Positions 8,849 to 16,692 of a stretch of DNA of 64,000 nucleotides are shown here, in pieces. The stretch is from Lacibacter sp. H375 (lineage in GTDB: Bacteria > Bacteroidota > Bacteroidia > Chitinophagales > Chitinophagaceae): positions 2,480,001 through 2,544,000 of the forward strand of contig NZ_JBBKTT010000001.1 of NCBI RefSeq assembly GCF_037892425.1, given 5' to 3'. Below the pieces are notes generated by a model. The model did no database searches and was not told where the DNA came from. It was given only the letters and a program-made list of their open reading frames with translations. Position numbers and translations under genes: made by a program. The stretch's first letter is position 1, and each line of letters opens with the position of its first letter.

Positions 8849-11800
8849 ATGCCATATAACATGAAGTATTTGCGACAACCAAAACTGATGTTGCTGACTG
8901 TCTTTTCATTTCTGACAGTTGCCCTGTTTGCGCAGGAAGTTACCGTAAGCGGAACAGTAACAAATAAAGAAAACAATCAACCCTTAGAAGGTGTATCTGT
9001 GAGAGTGAAGAATTCTACTGCAGGTACAACTACAAACAGTCTTGGCCAGTTTACAATTAAAGCCCCGTCTTCAGAATCCATCCTTACGTTTTCATATGTA
9101 GGTTTTGGCATTTTTGAACGCAAAGCCGGAACGTCTGGTTCAATTACAATTGAACTCGAAAGAAAGGAAGACCGCATGGAAGAAGTGGTTGTTATTGGTT
9201 ACGGAACCAAAAAAAGAGTAAATGTTCAAGGAGCTGTTTCTACAATTAAAGCAGCGGAAATAGAAGATATACCTGTTGCAAATTTGCCATCGGCTTTGGT
9301 TAACAGGGTACCTGGTGTTGGAGTGAATTTTAGTTCGGGCAAGCCTGGCTCTACAACAACGCTTAATCTCCGTAACTCAACAACTGCTCCTGCCAGTTTC
9401 CCTGGGGGAGCAGGTGGTGTAACCAGTCAACCTTTAATTGTTATTGATGGAATCATTTCCAACCCTGCGCAATGGTCTCAATCAAGTAATGCCGATTTCT
9501 TCGAGAACCTGGATGCAAGCCAGATCGAGGATATCACATTTCTGAAAGATGCGTCAGCAGCAATTTATGGTGCAGCGGGTGCTAAAGGTGTGGTGTTGAT
9601 TACGACAAAAAGAGGTAAAGCAGGAAAACCTAAAATTTCTTATTCAGGCTATTTCGGCGTATCAACCCCAGCTACAAATCCCCAAACGCTTACGGCTTAT
9701 GAGCATGCTAAATTTTTAAATGATGGATTTATCTTAACAGGTGCTCCGTTAAATCAGCGCTTTTCTCAGGCAGATCTGGATTCATTAAAAGGTCTTGAGG
9801 ATAAATCGTGGTTCGATTATTTCTGGAAAAATGGTAAAGTGCAGAGACATACTATGACGGTTTCCGGCGGTACTGATAAGATTACATTTTTTGCAGGTGG
9901 AAGTTATTATAACGAGAAAGGTAACTATGGCACTGTTGCAACTAACAAATACAGTCTTCGTGCAGGAATGAATGCAAAGATCATTGACGGGCTTACTGCC
10001 GACGTTACATTTGCTACCGATTTTAACCGTGAACAAAGTAATAATCACTCAAGTGGAAGTTCCGAAACGGATGATCAAACTATACGCCCTTTATACTTAA
10101 CTCCGAAATGGGTGCCGGTAATTTTAGGCGACAAATTAGTTGGATTTCAGGGTGCCAATAATACATCTCCTCAAAATCAGAATTGGAGTTTCTTAGGAGT
10201 GCATAGGTCTGGGTCTTACAGGGACAACAGATCTCAGGGGCTTGCGGTAAATGCCTCCTTAGAATACAAGCCAAAATTTTTAAAGGGTTTAACTGCAAGG
10301 GTACAATTTGGCCAAAATAACAGGAATGCACTCGCTAAAGGATATTTCGCATCTTATCAGGTAGCGAATCTTCAGCGAAGAGGTCAAAATAGTTTATTTT
10401 ACTCCGATCAGTTGGTTGTTGGCGCAAATCCTACGGTGCGTATTGCCAACAACGACCAAATCCAGGAAGGAACTACCATCTCAAACAGCAATCAATTTTT
10501 TACAACACTTTCGTACGGTAAAAAAATCAAGGATCATGATTTTGATGTGATGGTTGGTTTTGACCAAAGTCAATCGGAAGGGCGTAACGTTCTTTTAAAC
10601 AAAGTGACACAAATTGTTGCCGGAGTAGATGAGTTTTGGGCATTCAGCAATGATCCTACTGCGCTTGGCAGTATAAATGAAGTAGTAAGGCCTACTCAGG
10701 CTTTTATCACGGCAAAACGTTCTTATATCAGCCGTGCAAATTATTCTTTTCAAAACAAATATTTCTTTGAATTTGTAGGCCGTGCTGATGCATCGGTAAA
10801 CTTTTTGCCCGACACCCGTTGGGGCTTCTTTCCTTCAATAGGATTGGGGTGGAAAATAAGTGATGAGAGTTTTTTCAGAAATATTGAGTTTATAAATAAC
10901 CTCAAAATTAGAGCAACTTATGGATTAGTAGGTGAAGACAGGATTGGTGCCCGTTTATATGAATCACGTTTTTCACAAACTACAGGTATACTGTTTGGTA
11001 ATACTGCGACAAGCGGACTTGATCCAAGTATTTATCCTAATCCGTTACTTACATGGGAGAAAGCAAGAACACTCAATGTGGGTTTTGATGCTGCTATTCT
11101 TAATAACAAAGTCACTATTACCGCAGAATTTTATCAGCGTTATACTTATGATGGTTATGATACTTATTCAGCCAGCGTATTTCCTCCAACTGCCGGCATA
11201 CCTCCACCAGTTGTTAACTATTATAAACAATTAAGCTGGGGTTCTGAATTTGCAGTTGGTTACCGTACAAAATTTGGAAAAGATTGGGGCTTTAACCTGG
11301 ATGCGAACTTTGGCTTTAGTAATAGCCAGTTAATGCAATCATTTTATAACGAAAGCCTTCTTGGACAGTTTGGTAACGATCAGTTAGGTATCTTGGTTGG
11401 CCGTGACCCACGCAGATACAACGGCAGTAACATTGGCTACATCGCAAAGGGTATTTTAAGAACACAGGCCGATGTTGATGCTATTCTTTCAAAGAATCCG
11501 AATTACCTTATTGGCGGAGTTAAGCCACAAGTTGGTTTTATGGATTTTGAAGACATTAACGGCGACGGTCAAATTACAGAAGCAGGGGATGCTACCTTGA
11601 TGTTCGACAGAACTACACCAATTATCGGCTTCGGTATTACATTCGGATTTACATACAAAACTTTCAGGTTATCGACCAATATGAATCTTTCTATCGGTGG
11701 TAAACGTTTCTATGATTCCGACGCAAGACTTGCACCAACTACCGTGCGTAATGCACCTAAATTCTGGGCAGATCATTGGACACCGGAAAACCCAAATGGG

Positions 11801-12076
11801 AAATTCCCGAGAGCAGATGCGCCACTTGCAACTGCAAACTCAACTTTCTGGGCAGTAAGTGGTACACAAAGCCGGATAAATAACATGGTTTTGTCTTACC
11901 AGTTACCTAAAAACATTTCTGGCAAAATAGGTATACCTGACGTGAGAGTTATGCTTACAGGTACTAATCTTTGGAACATAATAAACCCATTAAAATATAA
12001 AGATCCGTATACATCCAACTTTGGTACTTATCCAACATTGAGAACAATTTCTCTTGGTATCAATGCAAGTTTATAA
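8849..12076 (+). CDS. SusC/RagA-family TonB-dependent outer-membrane transporter
   Basis: 1075-residue outer-membrane glycan importer. The signal peptide ends ALFAQ; a carboxypeptidase-regulatory-like domain follows (about 30-105, VTVSGTVTNKENNQPLEGVSV). Then come the TonB-box region EEVVVIGYG and the plug domain with the SusC signature ITFLKDASAAIYGAAGAKGV. The rest is a 22-strand-type barrel rich in aromatic girdle residues. A second ATG 12 nt downstream (8861) is an equally good start. It pairs with the SusD gene 24 nt later and should carry oligosaccharides into the periplasm by TonB energy. It is the only SusC/D pair here, so it probably serves the whole locus. Confidence 0.97.
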   Translation: MPYNMKYLRQPKLMLLTVFSFLTVALFAQEVTVSGTVTNKENNQPLEGVSVRVKNSTAGTTTNSLGQFTIKAPSSESILTFSYVGFGIFERKAGTSGSITIELERKEDRMEEVVVIGYGTKKRVNVQGAVSTIKAAEIEDIPVANLPSALVNRVPGVGVNFSSGKPGSTTTLNLRNSTTAPASFPGGAGGVTSQPLIVIDGIISNPAQWSQSSNADFFENLDASQIEDITFLKDASAAIYGAAGAKGVVLITTKRGKAGKPKISYSGYFGVSTPATNPQTLTAYEHAKFLNDGFILTGAPLNQRFSQADLDSLKGLEDKSWFDYFWKNGKVQRHTMTVSGGTDKITFFAGGSYYNEKGNYGTVATNKYSLRAGMNAKIIDGLTADVTFATDFNREQSNNHSSGSSETDDQTIRPLYLTPKWVPVILGDKLVGFQGANNTSPQNQNWSFLGVHRSGSYRDNRSQGLAVNASLEYKPKFLKGLTARVQFGQNNRNALAKGYFASYQVANLQRRGQNSLFYSDQLVVGANPTVRIANNDQIQEGTTISNSNQFFTTLSYGKKIKDHDFDVMVGFDQSQSEGRNVLLNKVTQIVAGVDEFWAFSNDPTALGSINEVVRPTQAFITAKRSYISRANYSFQNKYFFEFVGRADASVNFLPDTRWGFFPSIGLGWKISDESFFRNIEFINNLKIRATYGLVGEDRIGARLYESRFSQTTGILFGNTATSGLDPSIYPNPLLTWEKARTLNVGFDAAILNNKVTITAEFYQRYTYDGYDTYSASVFPPTAGIPPPVVNYYKQLSWGSEFAVGYRTKFGKDWGFNLDANFGFSNSQLMQSFYNESLLGQFGNDQLGILVGRDPRRYNGSNIGYIAKGILRTQADVDAILSKNPNYLIGGVKPQVGFMDFEDINGDGQITEAGDATLMFDRTTPIIGFGITFGFTYKTFRLSTNMNLSIGGKRFYDSDARLAPTTVRNAPKFWADHWTPENPNGKFPRADAPLATANSTFWAVSGTQSRINNMVLSYQLPKNISGKIGIPDVRVMLTGTNLWNIINPLKYKDPYTSNFGTYPTLRTISLGINASL

Positions 12077-12100
12077 GTCGAAATTTCTAAAAAAAATATT

Positions 12101-13927
12101 ATGCGATATATACATAATACAGGGAAAAAAATTGTTATCTCAGCTTTGGCTTTATTGACTTTCTTTTCTGCCTGTAAAAAAAATTCAGAATTTTTTGATA
12201 TAAAAGACCCGCAAGGAATTGACTCCAGAATTTGGAGCGACGAAGGTGCTGTGGGGTTGTTTCTAAACAGAACATATGGTTTAGTGATGCCGCAATGGCC
12301 TACGGGCGGCATTCACGTTACTTCCGATGAATCGAACAACGCTACGACAACGTTTTTATATGGTACCCTGGTAGAAAACTCCGTTCAGGATATAGGAACA
12401 GGGAACACTATTACTACCAACCGCTATTTTGATATCCGGCGTTGTAATATTGCTATCGAAGGTCTTAACTCTACCAGTACTTTACCTGAAGCCACAAGGA
12501 AAACGTTAAAAGGCCAGTTTTTCTTTTTACGTGCGTTCGTTTACTTCAGGTTAGTTAGCTTGTATGGCGGTGTACCATTGGTGTTGAAATCACAAACACT
12601 TGAAGATGAACTAAACGTTCCCCGTGCTAAAACCAGTGAATGTATTGCTGCCATTGTAAAAGATCTTGATTCTGCGACAGCATATCTTCCAGCTGCTTGG
12701 GGCACAGCCGAAAAAGGAAGGATAACCAGGGCTGCTTCGTCAGCTATGAAAGGAAAGGTGTTGATGTATTGGGCAAGCCCGCAGTTTAACCCTACAAATA
12801 TTGTATCACGTTGGGAAGATGCATACCAGGCAAATCTTGCGGCATATAACCAATGCATTGCAGACGGTATTTCGTTGTTTCCAACCTATGCAAATATTTT
12901 TACTGTAGAAGACAATGTTGAGGTGCTATTGGTAAGAAAGTACAGTGCGGCGAGAGACGTAGGCACCAACACGGAAGCAATAACAAGACCCGATTCTGAA
13001 ACAGATGGCCCAAGCGGATCAAATCAACCCACATGGAACTTGGTACAAGCTTATGGAATGAGAGATGGTTTGCCAACTGGTCATGCTTCTTCAGGCTACA
13101 ATAATATTATGTTCTGGCAAAACCGGGATCCCCGCTTTGAAGCTTCAATTGCATATAACGGTGGCGCCTGGGCTTTAAGTGGGAAAGCTACACGCAAACA
13201 ATGGTCTCACACAGGTGTTCCTGATGAAGCTGCCGGAACAATTGTTACAGGCTTTTATCTGAAACGATTTACGAACCCAACATTAACTCCTGCTCAATCG
13301 GTTTACAATTCTAATAGCGGTGGTGGTAGCGGTATGGATTGGATAGAAATGCGTTTTGCTGAAGTTGTTTTAAATCTTGCAGAATGTGCTAACGAAACAA
13401 ACAGGTTAGCAGAAGCAAAAGATAATGTACGCCGCATTCGCCAAAGGGCAGGAATCGTTGCCGGTTCGTTTGATTATGGATTAGACGTTGCTACTGACAT
13501 AGTATCAATGAGAAACTTGATATTAAATGAACGCATGGTTGAATTTGCTTTGGAAGGGAAACGTCATATGGATCTGAGAAGAACCAGGAACTATGGACTT
13601 ATTTCTGCTCGTCAATCATACAAGTTGTCAGCAAAACCTCCGTATTACCCAGGTACCACACGCTCGGGTGCGTTGCCAACCGATATTTTTCTGGATAAAC
13701 CCGATGCGTTTGGAGTAAGACCAAGAGATACTGCGAATCTCAATAATCAATCAGTTTATACAACTATTTATGTAACGCCAGGCAATATCGCATCGCTGGA
13801 AGGTTCAAATTCAATTAGCATACCGGCGAAATATTATTTCTATGCATTGCCTAATTTCTTCAGTCAAAACTTTTTCCTTGAACAAACTTCAGGGTGGATA
13901 AACGGAACCTTTGACCCATTACAATAA
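12101..13927 (+). CDS. SusD/RagB-family surface glycan-binding lipoprotein
   Basis: 608 residues, lipoprotein signal with lipobox FFSAC and acylated Cys25. The SusD fold is supported by the N-terminal helices, the RAFVYFRLVSLYGGVPLV segment typical of the TPR-like core, and the C-terminal motif RNLILNERMVEFALEGKRHMDLRR. It forms the lid of the SusC transporter encoded just upstream (24-nt gap) and binds the incoming oligosaccharide at the cell surface. The long central part, with many Trp and Tyr residues, would hold the binding site; the ligand cannot be read from sequence. Confidence 0.97.
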   Translation: MRYIHNTGKKIVISALALLTFFSACKKNSEFFDIKDPQGIDSRIWSDEGAVGLFLNRTYGLVMPQWPTGGIHVTSDESNNATTTFLYGTLVENSVQDIGTGNTITTNRYFDIRRCNIAIEGLNSTSTLPEATRKTLKGQFFFLRAFVYFRLVSLYGGVPLVLKSQTLEDELNVPRAKTSECIAAIVKDLDSATAYLPAAWGTAEKGRITRAASSAMKGKVLMYWASPQFNPTNIVSRWEDAYQANLAAYNQCIADGISLFPTYANIFTVEDNVEVLLVRKYSAARDVGTNTEAITRPDSETDGPSGSNQPTWNLVQAYGMRDGLPTGHASSGYNNIMFWQNRDPRFEASIAYNGGAWALSGKATRKQWSHTGVPDEAAGTIVTGFYLKRFTNPTLTPAQSVYNSNSGGGSGMDWIEMRFAEVVLNLAECANETNRLAEAKDNVRRIRQRAGIVAGSFDYGLDVATDIVSMRNLILNERMVEFALEGKRHMDLRRTRNYGLISARQSYKLSAKPPYYPGTTRSGALPTDIFLDKPDAFGVRPRDTANLNNQSVYTTIYVTPGNIASLEGSNSISIPAKYYFYALPNFFSQNFFLEQTSGWINGTFDPLQ

Positions 13928-13954
13928 TTAACTACAATTAAATTGACCTTGTAT

Positions 13955-14884
13955 ATGAAAAAAATAATTTTTGGATCACTGGTGTTCGGGTTATTCCTTT
14001 CTGCCTGCGTAAAGAAAGTTGAACCCGTAGACTCTTTTGATGTTAAAGTTGAGTTTCGCAATACCGGAAGCAAGTTTGTTACTGGGGATGTTACACTTAA
14101 TCCAAAAGACAGCATTTATTTCGATTTTACAATTACTTCTCCTAAGGATATGTCGTATATCGAAATTCAAAAAAATGGAACAAGGATAGATACATTCAGA
14201 TTAAACAGTACCAATAACCGGTCTTTTTCTTTTGTAAAAGGATACCGGCTTGATAGTATTCCCGGCGATTATTCTTACCGAGTATTAGCAAGGGATGCAC
14301 GGGCGGTTTTTATGGGCGATGGAGGGAAAATGTTTACAGTTACGATTGCACCCGATTTTCATTTCTGGAGTTACCGGATTTTACAGGTCCCTGATAGTAC
14401 TGCTAAAACCAATAAAACTTACTATTCATCAAAAGACGGAAAAACTTACAGTTATACAGATGGTGCTGCTAATTCTGCTTCTATTGATTTTGGTTACTAT
14501 TGGGATACAACAGGAAGAGGAACTACAAGCACTTCTGATGATTTAAAACATACGATCTATTCACTGAGTGCGGCACAACCACAATTGGCTTATTATGATA
14601 TCTCCTCATGGACAAAAAATGTGACCTTGTTGAAGAAGATGCCTACGTCAGTAAATTTTGTAACGGGTTTAACTTCGGGAGGTGCAATTCAAACGTTGAT
14701 TGGTGGTAATATGAATTCGGGTGCTTCATCCAAAGTAACTACGGTAAGTACAACCGCCGGCAGCAATGTCATTGGATTTAAAACAGCAGCAGGCAAGTTT
14801 GGTGCAATTTTAATTCGCTTTGTAAATGGTGATTCACCAAATAAGGAAACGCAAATGGAGATAGATGTTAAAGTACAGAAATAG
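13955..14884 (+). CDS. Surface lipoprotein in SusE/F position, putative glycan-binding protein
   Basis: 309 residues from the ATG at 13955; a TTG at 13943 is in frame but would only add four residues before the MKK signal start. The signal peptide ends FLSAC, with Cys18 as lipid anchor. The N-terminal ~115 residues look like an Ig/PKD-like beta-sandwich (FTITSPKDMSYIEIQKNG). The rest is Ser/Thr/Gly-rich with a beta-rich C-terminus. No enzyme motif is seen. It sits 27 nt after SusD and just before a terminator, where surface glycan-binding proteins are usually encoded. I therefore propose that role; similarity to a named family was not recognised. Confidence 0.75.
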   Translation: MKKIIFGSLVFGLFLSACVKKVEPVDSFDVKVEFRNTGSKFVTGDVTLNPKDSIYFDFTITSPKDMSYIEIQKNGTRIDTFRLNSTNNRSFSFVKGYRLDSIPGDYSYRVLARDARAVFMGDGGKMFTVTIAPDFHFWSYRILQVPDSTAKTNKTYYSSKDGKTYSYTDGAANSASIDFGYYWDTTGRGTTSTSDDLKHTIYSLSAAQPQLAYYDISSWTKNVTLLKKMPTSVNFVTGLTSGGAIQTLIGGNMNSGASSKVTTVSTTAGSNVIGFKTAAGKFGAILIRFVNGDSPNKETQMEIDVKVQK

Positions 14885-14903
14885 TAATTTGTATAACACA
14901 AAT

Positions 14904-14939
14904 ATGAAAAGAGAAAGTGTTATCACTTTCTCTTTTCAT
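14904..14939 (+). terminator. Perfect 16-bp hairpin after the SusC/D operon
   Basis: The arms 14904-14919 (ATGAAAAGAGAAAGTG) and 14924-14939 pair without mismatch around the loop TTAT. The right arm is T-rich (CTCTTTTCAT), as in A-tract/T-tract terminators that work in both directions. It begins 19 nt after the stop of the surface lipoprotein gene, so it probably ends the 8070-14884 operon. Confidence 0.85.
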
Positions 14940-14991
14940 TAGAACAAGATTAGGTGTAAGAAACCGTCTTAATAGTACATAAATCAGAATC

Positions 14992-16641
14992 ATGAATTTC
15001 ATTCGTAAAAGAATTTACACAGTAGCAGTTTGTTTAGCAGTAACAGGAAGTGTAGTTGCACAATATCCTGACATTCCAAAAGATGTTCAACAGGCATCTG
15101 ATTCGTTGATGCGTGCTGCCAACAAACATTCCGATTCAGCATGGCAAGTGGCTTGGCCTATTATTCAGAAAGAAGCAAGAGAAGGAAGGCCATATATTCC
15201 ATGGGCTTCACGTGTGGATGAATTGCCGCAATCAGATATCCTCGCATTTCCAGGCGCAGAAGGTGGTGGACGGTTCAGTTTTGGCGGACGTGGTGGTAAA
15301 GTGTATGTTGTTACGAATTTAAATGATGATGGTCCCGGTAGTTTACGTTGGGCTTGCGAACAAGGTGGTGCAAGAACAGTTGTGTTTAATGTAGCAGGTA
15401 TCATACGATTAAAATCTCCGTTGATGATTCGTGCACCGTATATCACTATTGCAGGACAAACTGCTCCCGGTGATGGTGTATGTATTGCTGGTGAAAGTGT
15501 TTGGATCAATACGCATGATGTGATCATCCGCTACATGCGTTTCCGTCGTGGTGAAACATGGGTAGGAAGAAGAGATGATGCTATTGGTGGTAATCCCATT
15601 GGTAATATTATTATCGATCATGTAAGTGCAACATGGGGGCTTGACGAGAACATGAGTATGTATCGCCACATGTATAACGACAGCACTGGAAAAATTGAAG
15701 ATAAATTCGGTACTGTAAATATCACCATTCAGAATTCAATTTTTGGTGAAGCACTTGATACATGGAATCATGCATTCGGTAGTACGCTTGGTGGTGAGAA
15801 TTGTACGTTCATGCGCAATCTTTGGGCCAACAATGCAGGTCGTAATCCATCTGTAGGTTGGAACGGCATCTTCAATTTTGCGAACAATGTTATATTCAAC
15901 TGGGTGCACAGAAGTATCGATGGTGGTGATTACCGTGCGCAGTATAATATCATCAATAATTATTTCAAACCAGGTCCTGCTACACCAAAAACAGCAATTG
16001 CTTATCGCATTCTGAAACCGGAAAGCGGACGAAGCAAACTGAAAGAAAAATATTATGGCCGTGCTTATGTAAATGGGAATATCGTTGAAGGCTATCCGGC
16101 AGTTACGAAAGATAACTGGAATGGAGGTGTACAAACAGAAGGCGAAAATGATAAAGTTGAATTTGATGCGAGTATGAAATGGCCTAAGCCTTTACCAATG
16201 GCGCCAATCACTATCCTATCTGCTGAAGAAGCAAAAAAATATGTATTGGCAAATGCAGGTGCAACATTGCCTAAGCGTGATGCTGTTGATGCAAGAATTG
16301 TGAAGCAAGTTGCAACAGGAAAAATTGAAGTTGCTCAGAATGTTAAGTTGCCTGAATCGCAATTCAAGCATCGTCGTATGCCAATTGATTCATACAAGAT
16401 CGGAATCATTACTGATCCTTCACAGGTTGGTGGTTATCCTGAATATAAAGGAACTCCTTATGTAGATAGTGATAATGACGGTATTCCTGATGCCTATGAA
16501 TTGAAGAATGGTTTAAATCCAAAAGATGCTGCTGATGCAGGTAAAATTGCAAAGAACGGTTACAGCAATATTGAGAATTACCTGAACAGTGTAGTGGATG
16601 TTAAGAACGTAAAACCAATCCCTTCCGTTGTAAAGAAATAA
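14992..16641 (+). CDS. Pectate lyase, PL1 family, secreted
   Basis: 549 residues with a signal peptide ending VVAQ. After an N-terminal helical linker, the region from about residue 83 (FPGAEGGGRFSFGGRGG, then VTNLNDDGPGSLRWA) to about 330 is a right-handed parallel beta-helix of the PL1 pectate lyase type found in Bacteroidota. It includes the stacked segments ITIAGQTAPGDGVCI, VIIRYMRFRRGE and IIIDHVSATWGLDENM. The end carries a calcium-binding repeat (DSDNDGIPDAYELKNGLNP, from about 492). It should cut de-esterified homogalacturonan by beta-elimination, giving unsaturated products for the GH88/GH105-type enzyme at the window end. It lies just after the terminator of the SusC/D operon. Confidence 0.92.
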   Translation: MNFIRKRIYTVAVCLAVTGSVVAQYPDIPKDVQQASDSLMRAANKHSDSAWQVAWPIIQKEAREGRPYIPWASRVDELPQSDILAFPGAEGGGRFSFGGRGGKVYVVTNLNDDGPGSLRWACEQGGARTVVFNVAGIIRLKSPLMIRAPYITIAGQTAPGDGVCIAGESVWINTHDVIIRYMRFRRGETWVGRRDDAIGGNPIGNIIIDHVSATWGLDENMSMYRHMYNDSTGKIEDKFGTVNITIQNSIFGEALDTWNHAFGSTLGGENCTFMRNLWANNAGRNPSVGWNGIFNFANNVIFNWVHRSIDGGDYRAQYNIINNYFKPGPATPKTAIAYRILKPESGRSKLKEKYYGRAYVNGNIVEGYPAVTKDNWNGGVQTEGENDKVEFDASMKWPKPLPMAPITILSAEEAKKYVLANAGATLPKRDAVDARIVKQVATGKIEVAQNVKLPESQFKHRRMPIDSYKIGIITDPSQVGGYPEYKGTPYVDSDNDGIPDAYELKNGLNPKDAADAGKIAKNGYSNIENYLNSVVDVKNVKPIPSVVKK

Positions 16642-16692
16642 AGATTCGACAGTACATACTGTTTTTGTATCTTATAATCAGTTTTGAAAGGA

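Noticed and set aside
16649-16662. Terminator ACAGTA-CA-TACTGT followed by TTTTTG
   Set aside because: Only a 6-bp stem with a two-base loop; too weak, and the genes on both sides are probably co-transcribed.
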